The position numbers were made by a program, and so were the translations under genes. This document shows, in pieces, positions 1-11,500 of a stretch of DNA of 64,000 nucleotides; the stretch's first letter is position 1, and every line of letters starts with the position of its first letter. The notes below the pieces were generated by a model, which searched no databases, was not told where the DNA came from, and saw only the letters and a list, made by a program, of their open reading frames with translations. The stretch covers positions 1 through 64,000 of the forward strand of contig JAANDG010000421.1 in NCBI GenBank assembly GCA_036852015.1. The letters run 5' to 3'. This stretch comes from Pelodera strongyloides. Taxonomy: Eukaryota > Nematoda > Chromadorea > Rhabditida > Rhabditidae.

Positions 1-1309
1 ATAGAAGTTCTATGTGCAAATGAATGTCTACGAACCATTTTAGTGCCCGGCAACTTCTGCGTTGCATGCAAGAACCCAAAGAGTTAATATTTCCATGGAC
101 CGTATTGTATCTTACTGTTAAAGGGATCAGCTCACCTTAAATTGTGTCTGTTTTTTTTGTTTCTTTATTTTCTATAAGGGATAGTAAAAATTTGGAATAG
201 AAAAAGTAGTGTTCAATTTCAATACTCACGAAGATATTGGGTGATAAAGTGGTGGATTGATCGGGCCGAAATGCAAAAAGGGCATTGTCCGCTTGTTGTA
301 TAGATAATGCCTTTTTGCATTTCGGCCCCGGATCAAATCCCCCTTATCACCCAAATTCGTGAGTATTGAAATTGAAACTACTTTTGTATTCCAATTTTTA
401 TTACCTTATAGAAAATAAAGAAACAAAAAAAAACAGACACAATTTAAGGTGAGCTGATCCCTTTAAAGCGAAATGCTAGCCCCTTTGGAAAATTTGCATA
501 TGATAAGCAAATCCTATGTATCCTATGCTAATTTTGTGCGATCGTCCACGGCAATCGTACAAAATTAGCATAGGATACATAGGATTTGCTTATCATATGC
601 AAATTTTCCAAAGAGGCTAGCATTTCGCTTTAAACAATTTCACAAACATACCGTCCAATCTCGTATCCCCCATAGTCTAATTCGTTTATTTCAGTTCTGT
701 CAAAGTTTCGCTCCAATCGTTGCACATCAGTTTCGGTGAAGTTTTCGGGATCTAAAATTCACGCAGTTTAATTAATTATCGGAAGGCTACCAACTGGTAG
801 TTCAATATTACCAGTAACCGTAACCGTAACAGTACTAGGACTAGTACAATACTAGCACTAGCACTAGTAACAATAATAGTAAGAGTGACAGGAACAGTAC
901 TACTAACAGTAACAGTACTAGTACTAACTAGTACATTTACCAAACACTAGTAGTCCAATTACCAGGGTTTAAGACTAGTACTAGCACTTACTAAGCACTA
1001 GTAGTTCAATTACCAGGGTTCACAACTTTTGGACCATCGTGTACATGTACAGTACAACATTGCGTTGAAAAGTGTTAATGTCTAATCACTTGACTGCGGC
1101 AACATTTTGCTTGGTTCAGCTGTTTGTCTATGTGTACTATTCTACTAATTGAAAGGTTACTCTAAATATTGATCAATTTAAATAGTTAATGATAGTCAAT
1201 TTATTCTTATTATTAATTTTTATTGTTTTATGAATGGATAGTTAAAACATACCATCATCAGACTCGATATCACTGGCCAAATAACATTGTTCAACAACTT
1301 CGACCATAC
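1..1309 (-). CDS. 5' part of an unrecognised gene, runs off left edge
   Basis: Three exons read leftwards: 1309-1253 (ATG at 1307), 751-652, and 56 down to the window edge, joined by introns with gtatgt donors and ttttcag/ttttag/acgcag acceptors. Phases close (2 nt + 18 codons + 1; then 2; then 1). The protein starts MVEVVEQCYLASDIESDDD, is acidic at first, passes through ENFTETDVQRLERNFDRTE and DYGGYEIGR, and reaches ALKWFVDIHLHIELL, which may open a hydrophobic or amphipathic stretch. I do not recognise the family. The acceptor lies 2 nt before the ATG, which suggests a trans-spliced start, but a 5' exon further right is not excluded. The second intron (57-651) is filled by two stacked TTAA elements. 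Confidence 0.65.
118..466. mobile_element. TTAA inverted-repeat element (TTAA-AGGGATCAGC type)
   Basis: About 350 bp with arms of roughly 155 bp (AGGGATCAGCTCACCTTAAA at the left, its reverse complement at the right) around a short centre, bounded by TTAA. Its right TTAA (463-466) is also the left TTAA of the next element. It lies in an intron of the left-edge gene. Confidence 0.75.
463..632. mobile_element. Family A hairpin MITE, copy 1
   Basis: TTAA-AGCGAAATGCTAGCCCC ... reverse complement-TTAA; about 78-bp arms pair almost perfectly around a loop near 540-555 (GATCGTCCACGGCAATCG). Non-coding. It ends 19 bp from the donor of the exon at 652-751. Confidence 0.85.
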
Positions 1310-3116
1310 CTGAAAACACAGTGAATGCTTAAAAGCAAATGAGCCCTCTAAAAAGGCATGCAAGGTGGTTTTGGTCATGCGGGACAACTTAATTTCCATG
1401 TATTATATGCAATTTGCATGCCTGCGTTCCTTCGTGCCTTAGAACACAGCATAATTTGCATACAATACATGGAAACATATTTTTGGACCTTGGACCCATC
1501 ATAATACACATATTTCATAACCGCGTGTAATAAGAAAGAAAATTTTTGTCCAACAACGTTATGGTGATTACACGAAAAGGCAATTGTAAATACGATATTT
1601 TGGTAAAATGAAAAAAAAAAAGAAAAAAAGGAAGGAGACAAAAAACCTTGAGAGGAGACGAAAAAAAACAAACAAGAAATGGCTATGCAGGTCATTTTAA
1701 AAGTACACGTTTACAACGACATAATAACTAATACACTGGAAAACGAAATAACTGCCGAAACCACAGAAAAACCGTCGTTGGCCCGTTACCAAATGGTTTT
1801 TACCGAAAAACTCATCTGGTGACTGGTTCGTGCCTTTGGTGACCAAAAACTTGGTCATCACATGGTCACGAAGAGGTCACCAAATGGGCCGGCCCACGAA
1901 AAAACCAGTGAACCGTCGCCAAGTGGGTTCGCCCATTTCCTACACAAAGAAAACAAACGGTTAAGTGGATCATTTGATTTATTGATAATAGGTAATAGGA
2001 AATAGGAACTTATCCTTGATTCGAAAATCTTTTTTGTCTCAGTAAAATCGTTAGTTATCAGCAGATAAGTATGAATCACCGTTTCTTTTCTTCGTGAAAA
2101 CAAAGTCGTTAATTTAGTCCAGTGAACTCCAGTGACTAATGCATGCATCATAAATCATAAGCCGGGTTTTGCAAGTTTGTTTGCTATGAGAATAAAAAAT
2201 AACACTAAAATAGTAAAACAGAAAAAAAATACGAAATTATTAAATAAACTACCGAAATAATAACATGCGGTTTTTGCAAGTTTGTTTTTGTTAGTCTTTT
2301 TCTGTGCAAAAGAATAGATCCGTAGATGTAGATTACGAGTACGTAATTTTTGATATAATTATTTAATAGACTAATATTATTACAAACCATGTGGTAGATT
2401 ACAAACTACAAAATATAATAAATTAGGAATCGATTCTTTCATTAGTAAAGTTCGTCCGCACATGTGAGCAAAATGGCAAGGTCTTCAAGGAGTTTAGTAG
2501 AAACATGTGTAAACTTATTAGTCTAAATAACAGTTCTCCCTGCAGCCAAACTTGTATAATAAACGCAATATTAGTGAAACCGCAGTCGGTATACTAAAGC
2601 CTAAGGGTGAAGGGTTGTATTCTCCAAAAGAAAATCAGAAAGCATTTTCAGTACATAACTATTCTTTACTTACGAATAAAGATGTGCAGAGTGCAGGTGT
2701 TCAAATTTAAAATCTTTGATAGTTAGCGTATTCTCAAACTAAATTTAAATTTCTAACTTTATGGGAAAGATAAGCAACCTTGAAATGAAGGGTGAATCAA
2801 TGGAGGCAATTAGAGATTTGGAGTAGGAGAGGGTAGAGATGGAGAGAGAGAGCTAGCTAAAGAAGGAACAGTATATACAGAGAAATATATGAAGAGAGAG
2901 AGAGATAGAGAGAGTGAGAGAGTTATAGAGAGAGGGAGAGAGAGAGAGAGAAAGAGAAATAGAGAGAGACGAATAGTTTGACAAAGAGCAATGGACCGGT
3001 TCACGTAGAGAAGAAAGAGAAGGATTCCGTTTGTGTTTATTTATACCGTGTGAAAAAAATCTGGAAATGTGCCAGGATCCTGGATCTATAGTTAAGGAGT
3101 TGATATTTCGGAAATT
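1310..3116. other. Intergenic, no gene seen
   Basis: A/T-rich, no supported exon. Contains a region (about 1766-1950) rich in GGTGACC/GGTCACC-like words that resembles 20397-20600, so probably an old shared repeat, and a GA/TC microsatellite at about 2830-2965. Confidence 0.5.
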
Positions 3117-3286
3117 TTAAAGTGGTGTAACACGCGGTTTGTGAAGTGTATCTGGGCAGCCGCTGCGCTCCCGTACTCTTCCATTCTGTGCAGGAAATAC
3201 CCAAAGCACATAGATTGACGTATGATACATGGGGCCGCAGAGGTCCAGCGGTAGATGTTTCCAAACCACTTGTTACACCGCTTTAA
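3117..3286. mobile_element. Family C MITE (TTAA-AGTGGTGTAACACG)
   Basis: Bounded by TTAA, with inverted ends AGTGGTGTAACACGCGGTTT and AAACCACTTGTTACACCGCT. Member of the AGCGGTATG..TGGTTT group. Confidence 0.75.
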
Positions 3287-3979
3287 TATCTATATATCTA
3301 TAGATAATCGATGGTCAAATCCAATAAACGCATCCCAAGAAGTTTGTTTTGTTTAGAAACCGTCAGCTGTGAAAAAGAAAGAAAGAGAAAAGCAAATGGT
3401 CTGCAAAAAAAAGCGATTTGGCATTGATGCGATCACAAAAAAAAGAGAATGAGATTAAACAAGAGAGAGAGAGAGAGAATGAGAAACATTGAGAGAGAGG
3501 GAGAGAGAGAGAGAGAGGAATGAAAACAGACAGCAAAAACGCTTGTGTGGTCACTCTGACGCCTTTTGTGCCTTTGGTCACTCTTTTGACTTCAGGCAAT
3601 AATAGGAAAATGGTCAAAGATCGTTGAATATTAGAACGCATTACCATATAAAGGTATGGAAATTTATCTGAAAGCCGTGTGGCACATGTTTTAATAGGCC
3701 TCGGTGTTATTTAATAAATAAATAAATGTTTTGTCAAGCGTGCTATGGACTGGACAATTACACTCTCCTGTATTATTCAATGTGTTCCATTCTGTGAGAT
3801 ATTTGCATATAATACATGGAAATGCAGTGGTCGAGTAACAGTTTCACAAACCACCCACCGTACCGCTTTGTACGATTCGAAGGAGAGTTGCATGTCCATT
3901 TTCAATTTCAATTCTTTCGGGAGCGAGAGAGAAAGGGCATTATTCTAATTTGTGTTTGTCAATGTTTCAATGTTCTCTC

Positions 3980-3996
3980 TCTATTTTCTGTCCCTC

Positions 3997-4046
<50 letters not shown>

Positions 4047-4072
4047 TCTCTCTCTCTCTCTCTTTTTTCCTT
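3980..4072. repeat. (TC)n microsatellite
   Basis: A nearly pure CT run of about 50 bp in a longer pyrimidine tract. The Ser/Leu-rich reading frames over it are artefacts. A related GA tract lies at about 3460-3520. Confidence 0.9.
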
Positions 4073-4300
4073 CCTTTCCTTGTTCAACATTTTTTTTCTT
4101 GTTCACCAAAAAAAGAACATCCATTTGTAAAATGAGCTCTCGCAATTGTACTTTTGGTCAATCATGTTATATCAAGCTGGCGTGGCCTCATTTAGGGCAA
4201 TAGATTATTAGATCCCAAAAAGTACTAAGGGCAAGGGTGTATGTAATGTTCGCACGTAATGTTCGTAATGTTCCAAAATTTTAAAAACTGTGCTGCTTGG

Positions 4301-4756
4301 TTAAAACAGTGCTAAATCGAACGCATCGTGTGCATTCTGGGGTCTCGATGTATTGCAAAAACAGCGCATTTTGCTTCCAAGTATCAAATGTGCATCCCGT
4401 GTACGATTTTGCATACACCTTTGAAAGTTAGAAAATGCACCATTGATAATACTAGAGGAGGCGAAAATGCACAGTTTATGCACGCTCGAAGAAAATAGTC
4501 CTGTGGCTACCTCCGCGGGACCATTTTTTGGCGGTCTGTAGTTGTTCTCGTGTAGTGCCAATCTACGGTAATTAAAGCCATACTTGGAAGCAAAAATCGG
4601 CAATTTTTGCCATACATCGAGACCCCATTCGTATGTATTTATGCAAAGTGGGGGTCGAATTGGGTCGGTTTTTTTATTATAATTATGCTCATTTGCATAC
4701 ACAAGAATTCAGTTGACCACGATGCGTTTCAAAAACCGGCCGGTATTTCGCTTTAA
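4301..4756. mobile_element. Family B MITE carrying a nested element
   Basis: TTAA ends at 4301-4304 and 4753-4756. The right end is a clean family B terminus (CGATGCGTTTCAAAAACCGG ... TTTCGCT); the left is diverged but keeps GAACGCATCGTG. Removing 4338-4627 leaves about 166 bp, close to normal family B length. Confidence 0.65.
4338..4627. mobile_element. Nested inverted-repeat element
   Basis: About 290 bp with inverted ends TGGGGTCTCGATGTATTGC and CCATACATCGAGACCCCA, sitting inside a family B copy. No coding capacity seen. Confidence 0.6.
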
Positions 4757-4966
4757 ATTAAAAGTCGGAGAAGACAAAGACAAAGGGCCGAATGAAAAAG
4801 GACCAGGAATGTAATAGTAAATTTCTAGTAAAGTAAGAGAGCTGTCATGCACATGCCTTTCTGACTTATTTCGCAATTTAATGACTTTCGTCTGAGGGAA
4901 ATACATAGTCCAATTACAGAGTCCAGTAGGAATTGGCCATAAAATATGAACGCACACGAGAATCAT

Positions 4967-5148
4967 TTAAAGGGAAACACCGGCCGGTTTTTGAAACTCA
5001 TCGAGTAGAGCAGCATTCTTATGCAGCTCATGCAAATTAACATAAATTAGAATAAAAAATGAAGCTAAATTCTAGCAAATTAGCATAAATACGTAAGAAT
5101 TTAGATAGCCACGATGCGTTTCATAAACCGACCGGTATTTCGCTTTAA
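4967..5148. mobile_element. Family B MITE
   Basis: TTAA-AGGGAAACACCGGCCGG ... CCGACCGGTATTTCGCT-TTAA. The internal AAATGAACATAAATTAGAAT-like core is typical of the family. Confidence 0.8.
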
Positions 5149-6740
5149 AGTTAAAGGGAACAACCCCCCGTGTAGAGTGTCCGTGTTCGTATCGTACTTC
5201 TAATTTTACCTAGAGCACATAACTTTAAAGGGATTGACAGTGTAGTTTGACTTGCATCGAATGGGGTGCAAGTTGCAATGACATATAAATTATGACATTA
5301 TGTAGCTTCACTTACTTGACCTTCTTGTAGAAAATAGTCAACTTTTCACATAAATATCACATTTTGGAATTGAACTTAAAAGGAGAAAATTACCTAAAAA
5401 TCAAAACTTTCCGACAATCTCTATGGAAACTAACTGTAGCAAAAACCGTATTAGTATGCAGCACCCTACTGATAGAGTTTTTCAGTGCACATTCGCAAAC
5501 GCGGAGAGTGCAAAAGTCTAATTCCAGTGCACTTCGCGGAATTCCATGTATAGCACGGTGCAAAACCGATGCAGACCTTCACGCTCAACGAAAAATCGGT
5601 GCAGTTTGTGTCTTCGTTCTGAGACTCGTGCCCTGCAATTAGACTCGCACTTTCCACATTCGCGAACGTTCAATGGAAATATCCCCCAAGTTAAAGCTAC
5701 CGTAAGTTTAGTTAGGATTACCAGCACCATATTAACTGAGTGAGTACTGTACAAGTAGCATAAACTAGGAGGTCCACGCTTGTTATATAAATATAAGTTC
5801 ACAGTTTCACACCCTACATATTTCTACTACCATTTTACATAAAAGCAGGAAACTAGTCCGGGGTCTTTACACGAGACAAAAAAATAAATATATTATACAA
5901 AAATTGTCAGCACGTTGTCGTGTGCATGTAACACATGTACTGCCCAGCTAGAGACATGAACATGAACAGAGCCCGGGGCCATTTTGATGAGTCCGGGCCT
6001 TTACCGGGCAGACGAGGGTCCGTGTCCCAGCATATTTCTTTCTTTCTTCAGATGTATTCAACATGGCGTTGGCGTCTGGAGTCTCTCCATTCATAACCTA
6101 CATTTCTTTCATTTTGTGTCTGGTCTCTCCTTAGATGTACTATATCTCCTTCTCTCTATGTCTAAATCCTCTCACCACATTTGCATTTCCAGAATTCATG
6201 AGTCATTCTAGGCAATTTGGGAGAAGCAACAGAAGAGAGAGAGAGAGAGAGAGATGGAGAGAGAGAGAGAGGGAGAGAGAGAGAGAGATGGAGAGATGGA
6301 CAGAGAGAGAGAGAAGTGAGAGAAAGGGAAGGGGAGAGAAAGGGAGAGAAAGATCGAAAGGGATGATTATGACCAATGTCGTTTCATCCTCATTTGTGCA
6401 ATCATCCAACTCAAGGTAATACATGACGCCACCTTATTTATGGCGAAATACATTTGTGTTTTCGAAATTAGCTTCGTTTCTAACAACATGAGGCTTCATG
6501 GTCCCCTCTTACTACACTGACGAAACTCAAGTCATGCGCGGCGAAAGCCTGGCGCTCATTTGGCACGGCGAGGTTCTAACGCGGCGACTGAACGAAAAAC
6601 GATGCAGGATTAGATAAAAAGTGAACTGTTTATTCAGGGAATTAGTAAGATGAAAAAAATTCAAGATCCATAATTGATCATGCACATGTGTAAAAATGCA
6701 AGTAACAACATATCAAATTATCGCTATACGCTTCATAACT
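5149..6740. other. Intergenic, no convincing gene
   Basis: Contains a purine microsatellite at about 6231-6350 (GAGA, both strands spuriously open) and a partly self-repeating stretch at 5470-5680 (GTGCACATTCGC.. / ..CACATTCGCGAACG). A splice-donor-like site after ACTCAAG at 6415 is isolated, so not called. Confidence 0.45.
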
Positions 6741-6927
6741 TTAAAGCGAAATACCGTCCGGTTTTTGAAGCGCATCATTGACAACTGAATTCTTACGCAG
6801 TCGTACGCAGTTATGCTAATTTGCTCGAATTTAGCTAATTTTTATACTAATTTATTTTCATTTGCATAAGCTGCATAAGAATGCTGTCTACACGGTGTTT
6901 CAAAAACCGGCCGGTATTTCGCTTTAA
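6741..6927. mobile_element. Family B MITE
   Basis: TTAA-AGCGAAATACCGTCCGG ... CCGGCCGGTATTTCGCT-TTAA, about 187 bp, ends well preserved. Confidence 0.85.
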
Positions 6928-7249
6928 GTTATGTATTCACCGAAAACTGAGAGTTCCACGAAATTCAAAAACTATTTTTTTTTAGAATTAACTACTTGTT
7001 AGTATAAACATCAAATCTAACCATTCATTACACAAAATTAGTAAATTATTGATCCATTGCTTATGCATATAAAACGCTTACTATAAAACAACGTATACCA
7101 ATAATATTTGATCATAATAATAAAGCTCCTGCTCCCGTACATATAATTAATGCAACAAATGATAAGTGATAGAAATCAACATATATACGCGTAAATTGGT
7201 AAATTACATGAGCTCGGGACATATTCACCATCTATGTTCCTCATTCGCA

Positions 7250-7490
7250 GTTTAGCGGTAATCGTGATCCCGCGTTTCCTCCCAAACAAGCGGGAAACGC
7301 GGGATTCCGTCCTTATTGCGAGCGCTAATCACACAAGGCCTTGCCTAATGTTTAATTGCGGGACATGATTGGCTAATCTGTCAGGAAACATTGCGACTTT
7401 TCTTATTGCGTGGGATTGGGTGTTAGCCTGCCAGGAAACACGGGTTTTATTTTTGTTTCGCGGGAAACGTGCAGTAGAAGAACAGAGAAC
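7250..7490. repeat. Degenerate GCGGGAAAC repeat region
   Basis: CGGGAAACGCGGGA-type words recur on both strands (7268-7310, 7378-7400, 7428-7475). Looks like decayed repeat DNA; no coding support. Confidence 0.35.
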
Positions 7491-7515
7491 ACAGTGGCGA
7501 GGGAATAGAGCTCCT

Positions 7516-7660
7516 TTAAAGCGATATGGTATGTGGTTTAGAATTATATTCCTGACACACATGTATTGTATGCAATATTTGATCTTCTGGAACAAAATTT
7601 GCATACAATACATCGGAATGAAACTGCCGAGCATACGTTTCACAGACCAAGTACCAGTTA
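7516..7660. mobile_element. Family C MITE
   Basis: TTAA-AGCGATATGGTATGTGG left end. The core has TTGCATACAATACATCGG as in other copies; the right end (CACAGACCAAGTACCAGTTA) is degraded. Confidence 0.6.
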
Positions 7661-7700
7661 GCACGGGATTGCAAACAATATATATTCATGGATTCAACGT

Positions 7701-7870
7701 CAAAGCGAAATACCGGCCGGTTTCTGAAACGCATCGTGCCTAAGTGATCCTTAGGTATTTATGTTAATTTGCTCGAATTTAGCTCGATTTTTTATTCTAA
7801 TTTATGTTCATTTGCATAAGCGGCATAAAATGCAAGTGTTCTTTCAAAAACCGGCCGCTATTTCGCTTTA
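7701..7870. mobile_element. Family B MITE
   Basis: AAGCGAAATACCGGCCGG ... CCGGCCGCTATTTCGCTTTA; TTAA sites mutated at both ends. Confidence 0.75.
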
Positions 7871-8255
7871 TGAAATTTTCTCCTCATGAATGCTCGGTTA
7901 TAGATCCTATATTAATAAAATACAATTCCAATAATAGAAAATCTAATAAAGTGTTCGGTAACAAAACATCAATAGAAATAAAAGTTATATAAAACGAACA
8001 ACACGTTTGAATATCAAACAACAATGTGAATTTCCACCAAACCTTCAATAGCAAATGTTGTAAGTTCTTTCGAAATACGCAGTTTATTGCCTCGCGGACT
8101 TTATTACTACACTATGCATTGTTATTGAGAGAAATCTCCGAAAATTGGGACCTATTAAATCATAAAATAAAATCGATAAGTAAGAAAATCTAGAGGGGAC
8201 AAATTTGCATCTTCACCTCCATATAGTAAACATATGCACTACTAAGTCGAATTAA

Positions 8256-8440
8256 AGATGTAAAGCGAAATACCTGCCGGTTTTTGAAACACCGAGCACA
8301 CCAGCATTCTTATACAGCCTATGCAAATCAACATAAATTATAATAGAAAATTGAGCTAAATTCGAGTAACTTAGCATAAATACGCAGGAATTCAGTTCTC
8401 CACGACGCGTTTCAGAAACTGGCCGGTACTTCGCTAGAAA
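8256..8440. mobile_element. Family B MITE, older copy
   Basis: AAGCGAAATACCTGCCGG ... TGGCCGGTACTTCGCTAG; flanking TTAA lost. Lies 120 bp beyond the bestrophin stop codon, so within its possible 3' UTR. Confidence 0.7.
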
Positions 8441-8560
8441 CTAGATGAGGCAGGTTCATATAGGAACAGATCAACGAAAAATATCCTAGATCTCAAACCA
8501 TCACTCTTCCTCACTAACTCTCCTATCTCTCTCTATATCTCTCTCTCTCTCCCTACCTCT

Positions 8561-11500
8561 CTATTTCTTTTCGCTCTCCTCGTTCTGCATCTGCCTCCAC
8601 TTGGCCAGATCGACGCTGGTTCGAGTCCTCTGATGTTCTTCGTCTTCTTCCGGAACCGACGGCATCACGACGTCGTCTGCGATCGGCGATCGCCGCGACG
8701 GCGTCCGCGGCGACAGTTCTGCGACTGAATTGAAAAATAGAAACGTTTACTGGATTTCGTACCATAGTGTATTGCGACACTGCGCGTTTTCATAAGTGAA
8801 TCGTGTTGGCTGGTTGGCAAACAATTTGAACTTTATCTTTATGAGCATTAGTTTCAGCACACCAAATTTGCGTAGAATTTAAGCGATACTTTGACCGCAT
8901 TCAATCATTCAATCAAAAAAATATTTTATTTGTTTGAATTTGATGGTACTTGATGGTCTATATAAAATTTTACGATAATGTTTATTGGTTCAACGAGTCG
9001 AAGGCACAAATTGACTTTTTTGAGGTAGTGGCTAGGAAATAGCGAAACCATAAGGTACCCTAAGATGCTAACAGCTAAGATGGTAAGGTACCCTAAGATG
9101 CTAACAGCTAAGATGGTAAGGTACCCTAAGATGCTAACAGCTAAGATGGTAAGGTACCCTAAGATGCTAACAGCTAAGATGGTAAGGTACCCTAAGATGC
9201 TAACAGCTAAGATGGTAAGGTACCCTAATTGCAAGATGGTAATAGTAAATTTCACATACCATCAGGCGTCAGTGTGTCCATTTGGCGTCGGTCTTTGTCC
9301 TTTTCCGAAGCGTGAACCAATTCGTCCATTATATCGAATGTACTGCCATTCTGTAATGGCGTTTAATGTATAGACAGGAAATCGATTCTAGGGCGACGGT
9401 AGCGTAGTGGCTAACACACCGGCCTGCTAAACGAAAGACGAGGGTTCGATTCCGGCTGGCAATAACCTTTTTCGGCCACGCTTATTTGAGAATTTGAAAT
9501 TCCATAGAATGTCTAACTACGACGCACCGCTTGGCGCTACAGCTGCGGCCCATACTCGTTTGTGCGCGACTGTGCGGCGATTCACAAGTATAATAAGCTT
9601 AAATCAGCCAGTTACTTCACATACCTGTCTACTATCCGGTGTATTCAGCGAGTTGCGCGACAGATGCAGGCGGTTCGGTCGCAAAATTCGGTTTGAGTCT
9701 CTGTAAGATCAGCTTAAAGGATCGCAGTCACTACAAAATCGTCGTTTTTCTTCGAATTTACTTCTATTTAGTAAAGAATAGAGACAAATACTTTACCAAA
9801 ACCGAATAATTTGAATTCCAACTCAGGGAGTGAACAAGTAGAAAAGTAGTTCATACTTAACTACCGCAGGATCACGAAACGTGTTCATAAAGCTGCTTCC
9901 CGATCGGAAGTATGCAAATTATTTCGTAAGATATCTGCATATTATATCTTTACATATACTGCAAGGGTCTGCAGGCATATCACTACACGTTTCATAATCC
10001 CGCGGTAGTTAATTAGAACTACTTTTCTACTTGTTCACCCCCTGACAATGAGTTGGAATTCAAATTATTCGGTTTTGGTAAAGTATTTTTCTTTATTCTT
10101 TACTAAGTTCAAATAAACTCGAAGCAAAATGATGATTTTGGAGTGACTGCGATCCTTTAAAGACTCTAATCACTAATGAGGAAAATAATCTGAGTATTCT
10201 GCTAGTAAATTGCTTATTTACCGAAAACAAAAAACCCTAGAGCTGGCCGAACCCGCATGCTGCATCCAAGGCAATTTTTCATCTGGAACTCGTCGCCTAC
10301 CGCTCAGCGGAACATGTCATAAGCTAATAAACTGTACTTTCACCCTTGAATAAAGGTGCACGCTCTTGAAGCGTAAAACATTTATTTATTTAAAGCGAAA
10401 TGCTAGCCCCTTTGGAAAATTTGCATATGATAAGCAAATCCTATGTATCCTATGCTAATTTTGTACGATCGTCCACGGCCAATCGTACAAAATTAGCATA
10501 GGATACATAGGATTTGCTTATCATATGCAAAATTTCCAAAGGGGCTAGCATTTTGCTTTAAAGGCACCAACGCTGGATCACTGGATCAATACTCAGACGC
10601 GTATCGTACTTAGAGCCTTCTATTACCCTTTTTGCAATAAAAATAAAATTACGTAAAATAAAATAAGGTGTCTAAGGTACACATCTACATAAATTATCAA
10701 CAAACCTGCTAAATTTGTTCTTCACACTTTCCAGAAAGCCATTTCGACGAGACGCAAGCGAGCTTTTTGAACCCATGGCACGATTCACCGAGACAACCTG
10801 GAAAAAGTTTTTTAAAGCGAAATTGAAAGCGAAATTTAAAGCGAAATACCGGCCGGTTTTTGAAAGGCATCGTGTACAACTGCATTCTTATGTATTCATG
10901 CAAATTTACTAGAACTTAGCTCGATTTTTTTATACGAATTTATGGTCATTTGCATAAGCTGTATAAGAAAGCTGGTGTACTCCGATGCGTTTCAAAAACC
11001 GGCCGGTATTTCGCGTTAAGTGCCAGTTCTTAAATGTACAGTAGTAGTTGAGTTTAGAAACCTCGTAGTGCAAAAATACAACCACTGTTCCAGTGGGCAC
11101 CCGTACAAGCGTTCCGACCATTTTTTCCGGAAATGCTTAAAGGGACAGGCCCATCAAAATAAACCTATATTTACGATACGTTCATAATGACTATCAAGCA
11201 TTTTTATTACAATATATACAAACTAAATTTCACCATTATTCGCCCTAGACAACTTTTTCCAATGCGCTCAACGCATATGTATACCATAAAACTGCAGATT
11301 CAAAGCTATATATGCAAATTTTAATCGCATTATAATTTCACGATAAATTTGCATTGACGACAAGGATATTTGCGGCTTTACGGTATACATTTGAGCTGAG
11401 CGCATCGGAAAAAAGTTTTCCGTGGCAAATAAATGTGAAATTTAGTTTGTAAATATTGTAATAAAAATGCTTGATAGTCACTATGGACGTATCGTAAATA

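Noticed and set aside
3363..3647. Minus-strand frame with FLLLPEVKRVTKGTKGVRVTT
   Set aside because: Runs into a GA/TC tract, lacks a good donor and has no phase partner; kept out as chance.
9065..9373. Open frame with repeated [11 protein letters not shown] units, plus the complementary frame
   Set aside because: Product of the 33-bp minisatellite inside a bestrophin intron; the flanking bestrophin exons are phase-consistent without it.
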